DNA from: Litchfieldella xinjiangensis
GTDB lineage: Bacteria; Pseudomonadota; Gammaproteobacteria; Pseudomonadales; Halomonadaceae
Reading direction: 5' to 3'
DNA: 64,000 nucleotides
NCBI RefSeq assembly: GCF_000759345.1
Contig: NZ_JPZL01000001.1
Span: 1,302,001 to 1,366,000 of the forward strand
Position numbers and translations under genes: made by a program. Positions within the stretch are counted from its first letter, which is position 1; the number at the start of each line of letters is the position of its first letter. Shown here piece by piece: positions 9,662 to 20,814 of this stretch. The notes below the pieces were generated by a model that did not search any database, was not told the DNA's origin, and was given only the letters and a program-made list of their open reading frames with translations.

Positions 9662-9923
9662 CTCGCGGCCCTCCCCGCTCGAGGAACCGAGCGAACCCGA
9701 TCGCCGCCAGGAAGGCCATCAGCGCCATGACGATGGTCACGTCGATGAAACTGGCTACATCGGTCATGATGGCCACCACACCGATAATGCCCACGATGAG
9801 GGTCGAGAAAAGCTCGAGCGCCACCACCCGGTCTGGCAGCGAGGGGCCCAGGACGAGCCTTATGAAGGCTAGGCACAACGAGACCGACATCACGGCCAGG
9901 GTTATCACGATCACGATATCCAC
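9654..9923 (-). CDS. mrpF: Mrp antiporter subunit F (first operon)
   Basis: An 89-residue three-helix membrane protein. LGPSLPDRVVALE near residues 25-37 is the conserved MrpF/PhaF signature. Translation starts at GTG (9923), with GAGAGG 7 bases upstream. It lies 24 bases after mrpE and overlaps mrpG. Some MrpF homologues export bile acids, but in a full operon it is an antiporter subunit. Confidence 0.93.
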   Translation of the reverse strand: MDIVIVITLAVMSVSLCLAFIRLVLGPSLPDRVVALELFSTLIVGIIGVVAIMTDVASFIDVTIVMALMAFLAAIGFARFLERGGPRDD

Positions 9924-9947
9924 TTGTATCCCTCTCAGGCGCGATGA

Positions 9948-10421
9948 CTAACGGAACAGATCGAGGGCACGTCGTTCGAGCTCCTCGAGACTGCGCCGCA
10001 ATTCCTTTTCGTCATCCAGAAACATGGCATGAATGTACAACACCCGACGGTCGTCGGAGACATCCAGACTCAAGGTTCCCGGGGTCAATGAAATCAGGTT
10101 GGCGACGAAGGTGATCTCGATCTCCGTCGTGGCCCGCAGCGGCATGGCGATCACACCGGGGCGCATGTGCCACGGCGGTGTGATGATGTCGAAGGCGACC
10201 CGCAAGTTGGCGACTACCAGCTCCTTGAGAAAGAAGCCCAGGAAGAACAGCATGCGTGGCAATCGCTGGGCGTAGCCGTGCAGGGCATCGACCTGAAACT
10301 GGATCAGGGCCAGCGTGACGTAGCCGAAAATGAGTCCCGCCAGCAGGTTGAGGCCACTGAAGTCGCCCGTCAGAACCACCCACGCCAGAGCGAGTAGTAG
10401 ATTCCATGTGGCACCGATCAT
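9948..10421 (-). CDS. mrpE: Mrp antiporter subunit E (first operon)
   Basis: A 157-residue protein with N-terminal transmembrane helices and a cytoplasmic C-terminal domain. The stretch [17 protein letters not shown] near residues 100-116 is the conserved MrpE motif. I start it at the ATG at 10421 ([12 protein letters not shown]), which overlaps the mrpD stop by four bases; upstream in-frame codons lie inside mrpD. It belongs to the seven-gene antiporter operon on this strand. Confidence 0.92.
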   Translation of the reverse strand: MIGATWNLLLALAWVVLTGDFSGLNLLAGLIFGYVTLALIQFQVDALHGYAQRLPRMLFFLGFFLKELVVANLRVAFDIITPPWHMRPGVIAMPLRATTEIEITFVANLISLTPGTLSLDVSDDRRVLYIHAMFLDDEKELRRSLEELERRALDLFR

Positions 10422-11938
10422 GGCGTCACCTCCCCACCCTGCCCCAACACGGCCTCGATATAGCGAGCGGGGTCGAGCAATTGTTCGGCAGACGCTTCGG
10501 CCAACGCATAGATCGGCTGACCGTTGAGGCCGATGAACAGCGTGCACAACGCCAGCCCGACCACCGGTACGTATAGCTGCCATAGCTCGCGATGGCTGAT
10601 GGCGGGGATTTCCTTGTCATCGTCGCGAGGCTCGGGCGGGGCCTTCCAGAATACTTCGGCCCATATTTTGGTCATCGAATAGAGCGTCAGCAGTCCCACC
10701 AGCAGGGCGATGAAGGTGACACCGTAGGCCTCGGCCTCGATCCCCGCGCGAATCACGATGAACTTGGCGAAGAACCCTGAAAGTGGAGGCATGCCTGCCA
10801 GCGAGAGTGCAGGGATCAGGAACAGGATCGCCAGCCAGGGATGGCTCTTGTAAAGCCCACCCAGGCGTTTCAACTCATAGGTACCCCGCAGACGTTTGAC
10901 GATACCGCTGACCAGGAACAGGTTCGTCTTCACGATGATGTGATGCATGATGTAGAACACCCCACCGATGATGGCCAGCGGCGTGAACAGGGCCAGTCCC
11001 AGGATCATGTAGCCGATCTGACTGACGATATGGAACGAGAGGATGCGGCGAAACTCGAACTGCGCCGCAGCGCCCAACACCCCGGAAAGCATGGTCAGGC
11101 CGGCGCCCCAGACCATGATTTCATGGGTGTAATCCGGACTCTGGTTGAAGATCAGCGTGAAGACACGGAACAGCGCATACACTCCGACCTTGGTCAGCAG
11201 GCCCGCAAACAGTGCCGAGACCGCTACCGGTGGCGTGTGATAGGACGCGGGTAGCCAGAAGAACAACGGGAACGCGGCCGCCTTGATGCCGAAGGCCACC
11301 ATGAACATGACCGCCAGCACGTCGATCATGCCATTGTCCTCGACCTGACTCAGACGCTGCGCGATGTCGGCCATGTTGAGCGTGCCTACCAGGCCATAGA
11401 GCAGCCCCACCGCTGTCAAGAAAATGACCGACGACAGCAGATTGAGAGTGACGTACTTGATGGCCCCTTCCATCTGGGGCTTCTCGCTGCCCAGGATCAG
11501 CAGCGCGAACGAGGCCACCAGCATGACCTCGAACCATACGTAGAGATTGAAGATATCGCCGGTAAGAAAGGCTCCGGCCACCCCGGCGAGCAACAGATGC
11601 ATCAAAGGGAAGTAACCGAAGGCCTCGTGTCCGCGCCCGACACTTGCCAGCGAGTAGAGCGCCACGGCGAACCCGATGATCCCGGTCAGCACGACCATGA
11701 TCGCACCGAGCAGGTCGGCTACCAGCGTGATGCCGAACGGGGCCTCCCAGTCGCCCATATGCATCACCAGGATGCCGTCGGCATTCACGGACGCCATCAG
11801 CCACAGGCTGGTCAGCAACAGTGCACCGCTACCGGCCACCGCCACCAGGCGCTGCATGAAATGAGAACGCCAGAACATCAACGATATCGCCCCGGACAGC
11901 AGCGGGATCAGGATGGGCAACGCGACTTCAGGTCTCAC
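10418..11938 (-). CDS. mrpD: Mrp antiporter subunit D (first operon)
   Basis: A 506-residue polytopic protein homologous to NuoN/NuoM-type proton-pumping subunits of complex I, with about 14 predicted membrane helices. A conserved helix with a lysine in a proton path is visible in [22 protein letters not shown], as is the acidic residue in [14 protein letters not shown]. It starts at GTG (11938), whose bases overlap the mrpC stop (GTGA). With MrpA it forms the core of the antiporter. Confidence 0.94.
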   Translation of the reverse strand: MRPEVALPILIPLLSGAISLMFWRSHFMQRLVAVAGSGALLLTSLWLMASVNADGILVMHMGDWEAPFGITLVADLLGAIMVVLTGIIGFAVALYSLASVGRGHEAFGYFPLMHLLLAGVAGAFLTGDIFNLYVWFEVMLVASFALLILGSEKPQMEGAIKYVTLNLLSSVIFLTAVGLLYGLVGTLNMADIAQRLSQVEDNGMIDVLAVMFMVAFGIKAAAFPLFFWLPASYHTPPVAVSALFAGLLTKVGVYALFRVFTLIFNQSPDYTHEIMVWGAGLTMLSGVLGAAAQFEFRRILSFHIVSQIGYMILGLALFTPLAIIGGVFYIMHHIIVKTNLFLVSGIVKRLRGTYELKRLGGLYKSHPWLAILFLIPALSLAGMPPLSGFFAKFIVIRAGIEAEAYGVTFIALLVGLLTLYSMTKIWAEVFWKAPPEPRDDDKEIPAISHRELWQLYVPVVGLALCTLFIGLNGQPIYALAEASAEQLLDPARYIEAVLGQGGEVTP

Positions 11939-12282
11939 GTGTCGGTATCCTTCATCTTGTCCAGGTCGTCGGCGCGCACGATCTCATAGGCGCGCCGGAT
12001 GAGCACCACAGCAAAGGAGAGCACGCCGAAGGCAATCACGATGGCGGTCAAAACCAGTGCTTGTGGCAAGGGATCGGCCACGTCGCCAAGCGGTGCGGAT
12101 AGCCCCTCGGGTATCAGCGGCGGCGCCCCACGGGTGAGACCCGCCGAGGTAAAGATCAGCAGGTTGGCGCCATTCGACAGCAACATCAGGCCGATCACCA
12201 ACTTGACGATCGAGCGGCGCAGCATCATGTAAATGGCTGCGGAATAGATCACGCCAATCACTACCGCCATCAACGGTTCCAT
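11935..12282 (-). CDS. mrpC: Mrp antiporter subunit C (first operon)
   Basis: A 115-residue NuoK-like protein with three predicted membrane helices. The segment [17 protein letters not shown] near residues 68-84 is the conserved MrpC/NuoK motif. It is 30 bases downstream of mrpB and overlaps the mrpD start by four bases. The paralogue at 18180 has the same length and shares this motif, confirming both assignments. Confidence 0.93.
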   Translation of the reverse strand: MEPLMAVVIGVIYSAAIYMMLRRSIVKLVIGLMLLSNGANLLIFTSAGLTRGAPPLIPEGLSAPLGDVADPLPQALVLTAIVIAFGVLSFAVVLIRRAYEIVRADDLDKMKDTDT

Positions 12283-12312
12283 GGCTCTCCTCCCTTGCCG
12301 GGCACGACCGAC

Positions 12313-12741
12313 TCACTCATTGGCATGCCCGGTATCCATCAAAGCGATCACGGCGGTGAGTACCGACCCCAGCACCACCAGGTAGACGCCGATATCGAAG
12401 ATCAGCGGCGTCGAGAACTTGAAGTTGATCAGCGGTACGGTCCACCACTGGGCCGTCAGAAATGGCTGGTCGTGCCACCACGCCGGGAAGGCCGAGATCA
12501 CCCCTAGAAACAGGCCCAGCCCGATCAGGTCTCTCGGGGAGACGCGCAGCATGTCGCGCGTGGCCTGGGTCCCGTAGGCGAACATGTAAAGCGCGAACGC
12601 CCCCGCGGCGACCAATCCGGCGATGAAGCCGCCACCCGGTTCATCGTGGCCCCGCAGCAGCAGAAAGATCGAAAACAACAATTGCAGCGGCATCAATAGG
12701 CGTGCCGCCACGCTGAGTATCAGCGTGCCTGATCTAACCAT
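12313..12741 (-). CDS. mrpB: Mrp antiporter subunit B (first operon)
   Basis: A 142-residue four-helix membrane protein. [20 protein letters not shown] is the hallmark of the MrpB/MnhB family, followed by [16 protein letters not shown] use the ATG at 12741 ([10 protein letters not shown]), which overlaps the mrpA stop by eight bases; the frame is open further upstream but that part is antisense-like noise inside mrpA. In the second operon the equivalent domain is fused to MrpA. Confidence 0.93.
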   Translation of the reverse strand: MVRSGTLILSVAARLLMPLQLLFSIFLLLRGHDEPGGGFIAGLVAAGAFALYMFAYGTQATRDMLRVSPRDLIGLGLFLGVISAFPAWWHDQPFLTAQWWTVPLINFKFSTPLIFDIGVYLVVLGSVLTAVIALMDTGHANE

Positions 12742-15061
12742 CACTGGGCTCCTCACGTTCGGGCTGGCGGGCCTCATACTCGTCGGCATGGAAGCGCAGC
12801 ATGGCGAAGACACCGATCGCCGCCAGTGCCAGCACGAACATCTCACCCAGGGTATCCAGCGCACGGAAATCGACGAGGATGACATTGACGATGTTGTGGC
12901 CGTGCCCTTCCGGCTGGCTATTGGCGATCATGTAATCAGAGATGCTGGGGAAAAATCGATGATCGACCACTTCCAGCACCAGCAAGGTGACCAGCACGCC
13001 GGTGGCCGTAGCGATCACCAGGTCGCGGACACGCTCCAGATGCGTCGAAAGGTTGGCAAAGCGCGGCAGCCGAAACAGCACCAGAATCATCAGAATGACC
13101 GTCAGCGTCTCGACCAGGAGCTGGGTGATACCCAGGTCGGGTGCGCTGAACATGACGAAGGTCAGCGCGATGCCGAAGCCCATGGTGCCCACGGCGGCAA
13201 CGGCGGCAAGGCGCGGTCGCATGACGCAGGCCACGACGGCCCCTGACATCATCAGCCCCGCGACGACCGCTTCATGAAAGCGCACGTCCAATGCAAAGCT
13301 CAAGGACAGCACGTGCCGCGACCAAAGTGTATAGCCGGTCAACCCCACCAGAACCAGCAGGGTCATGACCAGATAGTTACGCATGTAGCCATTCTGAAGC
13401 ATGCGTGTCTGCCAGCTGGACACCTTGACGATCATGTCCATGCTCCAGAAATATCCCGCTTCGGGTCCACGGGCAAAGAGCGGATCAAGCTTGCCCAGCC
13501 AGCCCCGCCAGCGCTCCCAATGCCTGAAGATCAATAGCCCCACCGCCAGGCTGACCAGCGACAGCACCAAGGCCAGGTTGACGCCATGCCATAGCGAAAG
13601 CGAGACCGGAAGCGCTTCGCCCCGCACGCTGGTCACGGCTGCCCCGACCAGGCCATTTACCAGCCCCGGGGCCAGGCCGAACAGCAGCGATAGCCCCGCC
13701 AGCACCACCGGGCCGACCAGCATCGAAGGTGGGCCTTCATGCGGCGTCTTGGGTAAATCGCGTTGCTTGCCGAAGAACGGCCGCAGCGCCACGATGGCCG
13801 CCGCCGCCAGCGTCATAATCGCTGCCGCCAGGCTCAACAGTTGAACGAACAGCGAGAGCCGCTCGGCATGCAGCACCGACTCGAACATCAGCTCCTTGGC
13901 GACGAACCCGAACAAGGGCAGCACGCCACCCAGGGAAAGGGCCGCCACACCGGCACAGACCGCCGTCACCGGCATTAGTCGGCCCAGCCCCCCCATCGCC
14001 GAGATATCCTTGGTCCCGGTTTCATGGTCGAGGATACCCGCCACCATGAACAGCGCCCCCTTGTAGAGCGAGTGCGCCAGCAGGAAGGCCACGAACGCCG
14101 TCAACGCCTCGTCGGTGCCGATCCCCAGCAGCATGGTGAGCGTCCCCAATGCCATGACCGTGGAGTAGGCAAGCAGCGACTTGATCCCGGTATGCCGCAG
14201 GGCCAGGAACGCCCCGATAAACATCGTCACCGCCCCGAACAGCGACAGCAGCGTCACCCACGACTCGGTGCCCCCAAGGGAAGGATGCAGGCGTGCCAGC
14301 ACATAAATCCCGGCCTTGACCATGGTCGCGGAGTGCAGGTAGGCCGACACGGGAGTAGGTGCGGCCATGGCATTGGGTAGCCAGAAATGGAACGGGAACT
14401 GAGCCGACTTGGTAAAGGCGCCGCCCAGAAGACATAGCAGCATCGGAAAGTAGAGATCATGCCCACGTAGTGCATCGCCCTGCCCGAGCAATTCCTGGAA
14501 CGACCAGGTATCCCCCATGATGCCGAGCATGACCAATGCCGCCATCAACGCAAGGCCACCGCCGGCTGTGACGAACAGCCCCTGCAGGGCGGATTTGCGC
14601 GCATCGGGGTCGGTATGGTTGAAGCCGATCAACAGGTAGGACGTGACGCTGGTCAGCTCCCAGAACACGAAGAACGCGACCATGTTATCGGCCAGTACCA
14701 GGCCGAGCATCGACATCATGAAGGCGACGAGCACGACGTGGAAGCGTGCCATGTCGGGATGCCCTTCGAGATAACCGCTGGCGTAGACCAGCACGAAGAC
14801 CCCGATGACGCTGATCAGTAGCGCAAACAGCAGGGACAGCCCGTCAAGGAGGAAGGTCAGGGTAATGTCGAGACCCGGCACCCAGGCCTGCTCGAATACC
14901 ATGACCTCGCCTCCCAGGATGGCGGGCATCTGGAACAACAGCCACAGCGCCAGGCCTCCCGGCAATAGCGCCATTACCTGGCCGGCACGATCACCGAACC
15001 AGCGATGCAGGAGTGGCGCGAAGGTGGCGAGTACAAACCCTCCCAGAACGGCAAGTTGCAT
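12734..15061 (-). CDS. mrpA: Mrp antiporter subunit A (first operon, unfused)
   Basis: A 775-residue, roughly 20-helix protein: an N-terminal NuoL-like domain (Proton_antipo_N and Proton_antipo_M, about residues 50-450) followed by the MrpA-specific NuoJ-like and MBH regions (about 560-760). [20 protein letters not shown] and [17 protein letters not shown] mark the antiporter core; [20 protein letters not shown] and [16 protein letters not shown] mark the C-terminal part. It is the first gene of the minus-strand operon. AAGGAG is about 11 bases upstream of the ATG. It lacks the extra MrpB domain carried by its paralogue at 15361. Confidence 0.95.
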   Translation of the reverse strand: MQLAVLGGFVLATFAPLLHRWFGDRAGQVMALLPGGLALWLLFQMPAILGGEVMVFEQAWVPGLDITLTFLLDGLSLLFALLISVIGVFVLVYASGYLEGHPDMARFHVVLVAFMMSMLGLVLADNMVAFFVFWELTSVTSYLLIGFNHTDPDARKSALQGLFVTAGGGLALMAALVMLGIMGDTWSFQELLGQGDALRGHDLYFPMLLCLLGGAFTKSAQFPFHFWLPNAMAAPTPVSAYLHSATMVKAGIYVLARLHPSLGGTESWVTLLSLFGAVTMFIGAFLALRHTGIKSLLAYSTVMALGTLTMLLGIGTDEALTAFVAFLLAHSLYKGALFMVAGILDHETGTKDISAMGGLGRLMPVTAVCAGVAALSLGGVLPLFGFVAKELMFESVLHAERLSLFVQLLSLAAAIMTLAAAAIVALRPFFGKQRDLPKTPHEGPPSMLVGPVVLAGLSLLFGLAPGLVNGLVGAAVTSVRGEALPVSLSLWHGVNLALVLSLVSLAVGLLIFRHWERWRGWLGKLDPLFARGPEAGYFWSMDMIVKVSSWQTRMLQNGYMRNYLVMTLLVLVGLTGYTLWSRHVLSLSFALDVRFHEAVVAGLMMSGAVVACVMRPRLAAVAAVGTMGFGIALTFVMFSAPDLGITQLLVETLTVILMILVLFRLPRFANLSTHLERVRDLVIATATGVLVTLLVLEVVDHRFFPSISDYMIANSQPEGHGHNIVNVILVDFRALDTLGEMFVLALAAIGVFAMLRFHADEYEARQPEREEPSDG

Positions 15062-15168
15062 GACACACGGTCTCCTTGTCGTGGTGGCCTCGGGCGGGCA
15101 CTCGCTCCGCGCAAGACAGGCGCGTCGATCACGAGATGACCGCTGACAGCGCCATGGATCTTTTAGAC

Positions 15169-15196
15169 TCTATAGATTCAAGCTCATGAAACGCAA
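15169..15196 (-). promoter_or_regulatory. Candidate sigma70 promoter of the first mrp operon
   Basis: On the minus strand TTGCGT (15196-15191) and TATAGA (15174-15169) are separated by 16 bases, about 110 bases upstream of mrpA. The TCTATAGA core is palindromic, so a -10 for the opposite operon could lie on the same bases, but I see no good -35 for it. Confidence 0.45.
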
Positions 15197-15240
15197 GGCT
15201 CATGTCCGGTTCGGCGAAGGTTTGCGCTTTACTGTTGCGT

Positions 15241-15350
15241 AGGGACAGCCACACTGAGGGGGCATTGGGCGACCCCTGCAAGCGGGGAAACCTTGCACTT
15301 GTGCGCTACAAGGGGTATCAACCCTCCTGGATTTTCGGACCCGAGCAGGA
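15241..15350 (+). ncRNA. Candidate structured leader RNA (possible ion-responsive riboswitch) of the second mrp operon
   Basis: The 120 bases before mrpAB fold into nested helices on inspection. An outer stem pairs GAGGG (15256-15260) with CCCTC (15322-15326). Inside it, CCCC (15273-15276) pairs with GGGG (15284-15287), and CTTGT (15298-15302) with ACAAG (15308-15312). Next to the outer stem, CCTG (15326-15329) can pair with CAGG (15346-15349), which covers the AGGA ribosome site 10 bases before the ATG at 15361. This looks like an aptamer beside a ribosome-site switch. The context (Na+/H+ antiporter) makes a Na+ or Li+ riboswitch class (former DUF1646 or nhaA motifs) the first idea, but I cannot match a consensus from memory with certainty. 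Confidence 0.4.
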
Positions 15351-15360
15351 CGACCGATCG

Positions 15361-18180
15361 ATGACATTGCTTTGGATACCCTTGTTGACCCTGCTGGGCG
15401 TACTGGTCCCGGTGTTCACCGAGCGCTATGGCCGCGGGGTGCTCAGCCTTGCCACCGCAACGTTGCCGGCGGTGGCCCTCGCCTTGACCCTGCTGCAGAT
15501 TCCAACATTGCTCGAAGGCGACATCCCCCGCGTATCCCTGGCTTGGCTACCTGAGCTCGGCCTCGATCTGGCATTTCGCCTCGATGGCCTGTCGCTGCTG
15601 TTCGCCTTGCTGATCCTGGGAATCGGCCTGCTCATTATCCTCTATGCCGCGTTTTATCTTTCTGCCGAGGAGGCCAGCGGTCGCTTCTTTGCCTATCTGA
15701 TGCTGTTCATGACCGCCATGGTCGGCATCGTGATGGCTGACAACCTGCTGCTGTTATGGTTGTTCTGGGAGCTCACCAGCTTGTCGTCGTTCCTGTTGAT
15801 CGGTTTCTGGTCGCATAGTTCCGAAGCCCGCAAGGGGGCAAGGATGGCCATGACCGTCACCGGGGCCGGCGGATTGGCCTTACTGGCGGGTCTACTGCTG
15901 CTCGGCGACATGGTCGGAAGTTTCGATCTCGGCGTGGTACTGGAAAGTGGCGACGCCATTCGCGCCGATTCTCGTTATCCGTTGATGCTCGTGCTGGTCT
16001 TGCTCGGGGCATTCACCAAGTCGGCCCAGTTCCCATTCCAGTTCTGGCTGCCGCATGCCATGTCCGCCCCGACTCCGGTATCGGCCTACCTGCACTCCGC
16101 GACCATGGTCAAGGCCGGGATCTTCCTGATGGCGCGACTGCACCCTGCGATCGGCGACACGGCGCTGTGGGGTTGGATCGTCACCCTGACCGGCATGGCG
16201 ACCTTCTTGTATGGGGCATGGTTCGCACTGATCAAGACCGACCTCAAGGCCATCCTGGCCTTCTCTACAGTCAGTCATCTGGGACTGATCACGGTCCTGC
16301 TCGGGGTCGGCAGTCCGATGGCCATCCTCGCCGCGCTGTTCCATATCATCAATCATGCGACCTTCAAGGGCTCGTTGTTCATGAGCGCCGGCATCATCGA
16401 CCATGAAACCGGCACCCGGGAGCTCAGTAAGCTGGGCGGGCTTCGCAAGGCCATGCCCGTCACGGCGGTGCTGGTAAGCCTGGCAGCCGCGGCCATGGCC
16501 GGCGTGCCGCTGCTCAATGGGTTCCTGTCCAAGGAAATGTTCTTCACCGAACTGCTGGATACCCCGCTACTCGGCGGTCTCGGTTGGTTGCTGCCGACCC
16601 TGGCGACGCTGGGCGGTATTCTTTCCGTGGCCTATTCGCTGCGCCTGGTACATGCGGTGTTCTTCAAGCCGGCCAAGGAATCCCCCCCCAAATCGCCCCA
16701 TGAACCGCCCCACTTGATGCGGCTTCCGGTGGAACTGCTGGTCACGGTTTGTGTGCTGGTGGGCATCATCCCCGCCGTACTGGCGACGGGCTTGCTCGAC
16801 CTGGCAACCCGCGCCGTGCTGGGCGAGGCCTTGGAGTTTCATCTGGCAATCTGGCACGGCTTCAATGTGCCGTTATTGATGAGTGTGCTTGCCCTGGCTA
16901 TCGGGATATTGGTGTATGCCATGCATTCACATATTCGACGCCTTGCCCGTCAGTTCGCCCCGGTAGACGCACGGCGCAGCTTCGAGCAGGGTACCCAGAC
17001 ACTGGTGGCGGCCACCCAGGCGATTACCCTGCGCCTCGAGAACGGTTCGCTGCAGCGCTACATGAGCCTGTTGCTTGGCGCTTCGTTGCTGCTGGCCACC
17101 CTGGGGCTGCTCGACCTGCCCACGCTTGCCGGGGACAAGCCGAGCCAGCCGCTGGACGGAGTGCTGATACTCGGCGCCGCCCTGTTGATCTTCGGCGCCG
17201 TGGGCACCGCCGTGACCCATCGCTATCGTTTGATATCGCTGTTGATGCTCTCCGTGGTAGGTCTGCTGGTCTCCTTGACGTTTGCCCGCTTCTCGGCACC
17301 CGACCTGGCGTTGACCCAGCTCTCGGTCGAAGTCGTCACCATGATCCTGCTGATGCTGGCACTGTTCTTCCTGCCGCAGAAAACGCCCCGGGAGTCGACG
17401 GCCAAGCGCAACATCCGCGACCTGCTGCTGGCAGGCTCGCTGGGAATGGTCGTGGCCAGCCTCAATTACGCCGTGCTGACCCGGGACATGAGCAGCATCG
17501 CGCATTTCTTCATGGAGAACAGCATCCCCGGCGGCGGCGGCCACAATGTGGTCAACGTTATCCTGGTCGACTTCCGCGGCTTCGATACGCTAGGCGAAAT
17601 CACGGTCCTGGCGCTGGCCGGGCTGGCCATCTTCAAATTGCTCAATCGTTTGCGCCTGTTCATGCCGCACAGCGATGGCGAGGGGCGTCTATGGTCGCCC
17701 GACCGCTATCCGATGATCCTGACCAGTGTCTCCCAGGCCCTGCTGCCCCTGGCGCTGCTGGTGTCTGCCTTCATCTTCCTGCGGGGACATAATCAGCCAG
17801 GGGGCGGTTTCATCGCCGGCCTGATCGCTGCCGTGGCGCTGATCCTGGTGTACATGGCGCGGGGCGTCGAGTGGGCCCAGTCGCGGCTCGATTTCCAATA
17901 TCAGCCGGTGGCCATTGCCGGGGTGGCAGTCGCTACATTGACCGGCCTGGGCAGTTGGGCGTTCGGTCGGCCTTTCCTGACCTCGGCGTTCGGCCACTTC
18001 CATCTGCCGATATTAGGAGACTTCGAGCTCGCCACCGCCATGCTCTTCGATCTCGGGGTGTTCCTGGCCGTGGTCGGGGCGACGCTGATGATACTGGCCA
18101 ATCTGGGTAAATTGACGACACCGCACCGGCCCTCCAAGGAGCCGGCCACGACCACTCCCGGCAAGGAGAAGAAAAGCTGA
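15361..18180 (+). CDS. mrpA: Fused Mrp antiporter subunit A-B (second operon)
   Basis: A 939-residue fusion. Residues about 1-770 repeat the MrpA architecture (NuoL-like core with [20 protein letters not shown], then [20 protein letters not shown] and [16 protein letters not shown]). Residues about 780-925 are a complete MrpB domain, marked by [20 protein letters not shown]. Fused MrpAB is characteristic of group 2 Mrp systems, which in some bacteria transport K+ as well as Na+. The ATG at 15361 gives the canonical N-terminus ([12 protein letters not shown]) and lies just after the structured leader; the frame remains open upstream to 15202 through that leader. It leads a tightly overlapping six-gene operon. 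Confidence 0.95.
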   Translation: MTLLWIPLLTLLGVLVPVFTERYGRGVLSLATATLPAVALALTLLQIPTLLEGDIPRVSLAWLPELGLDLAFRLDGLSLLFALLILGIGLLIILYAAFYLSAEEASGRFFAYLMLFMTAMVGIVMADNLLLLWLFWELTSLSSFLLIGFWSHSSEARKGARMAMTVTGAGGLALLAGLLLLGDMVGSFDLGVVLESGDAIRADSRYPLMLVLVLLGAFTKSAQFPFQFWLPHAMSAPTPVSAYLHSATMVKAGIFLMARLHPAIGDTALWGWIVTLTGMATFLYGAWFALIKTDLKAILAFSTVSHLGLITVLLGVGSPMAILAALFHIINHATFKGSLFMSAGIIDHETGTRELSKLGGLRKAMPVTAVLVSLAAAAMAGVPLLNGFLSKEMFFTELLDTPLLGGLGWLLPTLATLGGILSVAYSLRLVHAVFFKPAKESPPKSPHEPPHLMRLPVELLVTVCVLVGIIPAVLATGLLDLATRAVLGEALEFHLAIWHGFNVPLLMSVLALAIGILVYAMHSHIRRLARQFAPVDARRSFEQGTQTLVAATQAITLRLENGSLQRYMSLLLGASLLLATLGLLDLPTLAGDKPSQPLDGVLILGAALLIFGAVGTAVTHRYRLISLLMLSVVGLLVSLTFARFSAPDLALTQLSVEVVTMILLMLALFFLPQKTPRESTAKRNIRDLLLAGSLGMVVASLNYAVLTRDMSSIAHFFMENSIPGGGGHNVVNVILVDFRGFDTLGEITVLALAGLAIFKLLNRLRLFMPHSDGEGRLWSPDRYPMILTSVSQALLPLALLVSAFIFLRGHNQPGGGFIAGLIAAVALILVYMARGVEWAQSRLDFQYQPVAIAGVAVATLTGLGSWAFGRPFLTSAFGHFHLPILGDFELATAMLFDLGVFLAVVGATLMILANLGKLTTPHRPSKEPATTTPGKEKKS

Positions 18181-18527
18181 TGGAAAGCCTGTATGCCATC
18201 ACCACCGGCATCCTCAGTGCCAGTGGCCTGTACCTGACCCTACGCGGTCGCACCTTCCCGGTGGTGGTCGGCCTGACGCTGCTCTCCTACGCCGTGAATC
18301 TGTTCCTGTTCTCGATGGGCGGACTTACGACCAACGGGGCCGTGATTCTCAACGGTGAAGGCCACTATGCCGACCCGCTGCCCCAAGCCCTGGTCCTGAC
18401 CGCCATCGTCATCGGCTTCGCCATGACCGCCTTCGTGGTCATCCTGGCGATGCGTGCTCGGGGCGACCTGGGCAACGATCATGTCGATGGCCGCAAACTC
18501 GACGAGCCGCGGGAGGAGCGCGGGTGA
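18180..18527 (+). CDS. mrpC: Mrp antiporter subunit C (second operon)
   Basis: A 115-residue NuoK-like three-helix protein with [20 protein letters not shown] near residues 62-81. Its ATG shares one base with the mrpAB stop (TGATG), and its stop overlaps the GTG of mrpD. The C-terminal tail is rich in charged residues (GRKLDEPREERG). Confidence 0.93.
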   Translation: MESLYAITTGILSASGLYLTLRGRTFPVVVGLTLLSYAVNLFLFSMGGLTTNGAVILNGEGHYADPLPQALVLTAIVIGFAMTAFVVILAMRARGDLGNDHVDGRKLDEPREERG

Positions 18528-20041
18528 GCCAGCATCTAATCGTCCTGCCCATCCTGCTCCCGCTGCTGGCCGGCCTGGTCCTGCTGCATAAACGAAGCGG
18601 CGTAACCCGAACCAAGCGCATCATCAGCGTGGCCGCGACAGTCGGTCTGTTGGCCATTGCCATTGCGCTAGTGATCGAAGCCGCGAGTGGCGAGATCACC
18701 TACTACGCATTGGGCGACTGGCAACCTCCCTTCGGTATCGTGCTGGTCCTGGATCGTCTCTCTGCACTGATGATCCTGCTGACATCGATACTCGCGGTGG
18801 GAAGCGTGGTGTTCGCCAGCGCCGGCGATGACGAGCAGGGCAGCAATTTCCATGGCCTGATCCAATGGCAGTTGATGGGTATCAACGGCGCCTTCCTTAC
18901 GGGCGACCTGTTCAACCTGTTCGTGTTCTTCGAGGTGCTGCTGCTGGCTTCCTATGCCCTGCTGATGCATGGCGGCGGCAAGGCACGCATCCTCGCGGGC
19001 CTACATTACGTGGTACTGAATCTGGCGGGCTCGGCATTGTTCCTGATCGCCGTGGGGGTGCTCTACGGGGCCACGGGAACGCTCAACATGGCCGACATGG
19101 CCGTGCGTGTGGCCGAACTCGACCCCGAACGTGCCGGGCTGGTCAGAGCGGGGGCTCTGCTTCTGCTGGTGGTCTTCGGGCTGAAAGCCGCCATCCTGCC
19201 CCTGTACTTCTGGTTGCCGCGCGCCTATGCCGCCGCGCCGGCGCCGGTGGCGGCGCTGTTCGCGATCATGACCAAGGTCGGTGTCTACGCCATCCTGCGC
19301 GTCTACCCGCTGATTTTCGGCGACCATGCGGGGCCGTTGGCGGCGCTCGACCAACCCTGGGTCTGGTGGATGGCACTCGTCACCCTGGCGGTTGCATCGA
19401 TTGGCGTACTGGCGGCACGTGACCTGCGCTTGCTCGTCGCCTACCTGCTGCTGGTGTCGATTGGCACCCTGCTGGCGGGCGTGGGGTTGCGCAACACAGC
19501 GGCAACCAGCGCCCTACTCTACTACCTGCTGCATACCACTCTGGTCACCGGCGGCCTGTTCCTGCTCTGTGAAATGATCGGTGTGCAGCGGGGCAAGGCC
19601 GGCACACGCCTGGTCAAGGGCCGGCCGCTACAGAACGGTGGCTGGCTGGGAATCCTGTTTTTCCTGGGCGCCGTCACCGTGGCCGGCTTGCCTCCGTTAT
19701 CCGGGGCCATCGGCAAGGTACTGTTGATGCAGGCCACGCCCCATGCCCAGCAGCCGTGGCTATGGCCCCTGCTGCTGGCTAGCGGCCTGACCTCGCTAAT
19801 AGCGCTGTCACGCGCCGGCTCGACGTTGTTCTGGCGCAGCCATGAAGGCGAGCCGACCCATGCGCCGCTCACGAAGCGGCACTGGTTCGGGGTGGGCTGG
19901 CTGATGGCCGCCTCGCCATTGATGGTGATCCTGGCCGGGCCAATCACCGACTATACCCGTGCTACGGCGGAACAATTGGCCCACCCTGAACGGCTCGTCC
20001 GCAGCCTGCTGGAACCCGATGAGACCGGAGGCGAGTCATGA
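18524..20041 (+). CDS. mrpD: Mrp antiporter subunit D (second operon)
   Basis: A 505-residue NuoN/NuoM-like membrane subunit. The conserved lysine helix is FGLKAAILPLYFWLPRAYAA, and the acidic helix FNLFVFFEVLLLASYALL is present. GTG start at 18524. It is clearly diverged from the first operon's MrpD, so the two operons look like ancient paralogues or separate acquisitions rather than a recent duplication. Confidence 0.94.
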   Translation: MSQHLIVLPILLPLLAGLVLLHKRSGVTRTKRIISVAATVGLLAIAIALVIEAASGEITYYALGDWQPPFGIVLVLDRLSALMILLTSILAVGSVVFASAGDDEQGSNFHGLIQWQLMGINGAFLTGDLFNLFVFFEVLLLASYALLMHGGGKARILAGLHYVVLNLAGSALFLIAVGVLYGATGTLNMADMAVRVAELDPERAGLVRAGALLLLVVFGLKAAILPLYFWLPRAYAAAPAPVAALFAIMTKVGVYAILRVYPLIFGDHAGPLAALDQPWVWWMALVTLAVASIGVLAARDLRLLVAYLLLVSIGTLLAGVGLRNTAATSALLYYLLHTTLVTGGLFLLCEMIGVQRGKAGTRLVKGRPLQNGGWLGILFFLGAVTVAGLPPLSGAIGKVLLMQATPHAQQPWLWPLLLASGLTSLIALSRAGSTLFWRSHEGEPTHAPLTKRHWFGVGWLMAASPLMVILAGPITDYTRATAEQLAHPERLVRSLLEPDETGGES

Positions 20042-20535
20042 TCGCATCACGCACCTGGTTACCCACACCGCTGCTCAGCGTATTGCTGCTGATCGTCTGG
20101 CTACTGCTGGTTCGCAGCCTGCATCCGGGGCATATCGTGCTGGGAAGTGCCCTGGCCATCGCGATCCCCCTGGTCACCCGGCGCTTCTGGGACGTCCAGC
20201 CCAACGTCAAGCGGCCGTGGCTGTTGTTGCGCTTCGGGCTGCGGGTACTCGGAGATATCATCACCGCCAACATGGAAGTCTCGTGGTTGATCCTCAACCC
20301 CTGGCGTCGCATGCGCCCGGCATTCATCGAATATCCGTTGATGCTCGAGTCCCGCTTCACCATTACCCTGCTCGCCAATACCATCAGCCTGACGCCGGGA
20401 ACGGTGTCGGCCAACCTGCGCATGGATGGCAAGTCGATTCTTATCCATGCGCTGGATGTCGAGGATGAAGAGGCGCTGATCGCACAGATCCGCGAGCGCT
20501 ACGAGCGTCCCATCAAGGAGATTTACGAATGCTAG
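20038..20535 (+). CDS. mrpE: Mrp antiporter subunit E (second operon)
   Basis: A 165-residue subunit with two or three N-terminal helices and the conserved NTISLTPGTVSANLRMDG segment near residues 118-135. Its ATG overlaps the mrpD stop by four bases and its end overlaps mrpF by seven. The C-terminal half (IHALDVEDEEALIAQIRERY) is a cytoplasmic domain. Confidence 0.93.
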   Translation: MIASRTWLPTPLLSVLLLIVWLLLVRSLHPGHIVLGSALAIAIPLVTRRFWDVQPNVKRPWLLLRFGLRVLGDIITANMEVSWLILNPWRRMRPAFIEYPLMLESRFTITLLANTISLTPGTVSANLRMDGKSILIHALDVEDEEALIAQIRERYERPIKEIYEC

Positions 20536-20798
20536 ACACTGCGTTGTGGATCAGCCTGACCCTGGTAGTGGCTGCTCTGGCTCTCAACGTGTATCGCATG
20601 GTGGTCGGCCCCGACATGCCGGATCGCCTGCTGGCACTCGATACGATGTACGTCAATTCCATCGCCCTGATCGTGCTACTCGGGCTGTGGCTGAATACCA
20701 AGGACTATTTCGAGGCGGCACTCTTGATTGCCATGCTCGGCTTCATCAGCACCGTGGCCGTCTGCAAATACATCTTGCGCGGCGATATCATCGAATGA
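20529..20798 (+). CDS. mrpF: Mrp antiporter subunit F (second operon)
   Basis: An 89-residue three-helix protein with the VVGPDMPDRLLALDTMY signature near residues 25-41. Both MrpF copies in the window are exactly 89 residues. It overlaps the mrpE end and is followed by mrpG after 16 bases. Confidence 0.93.
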   Translation: MLDTALWISLTLVVAALALNVYRMVVGPDMPDRLLALDTMYVNSIALIVLLGLWLNTKDYFEAALLIAMLGFISTVAVCKYILRGDIIE

Positions 20799-20814
20799 CC
20801 AGGGAGTCGACAGC

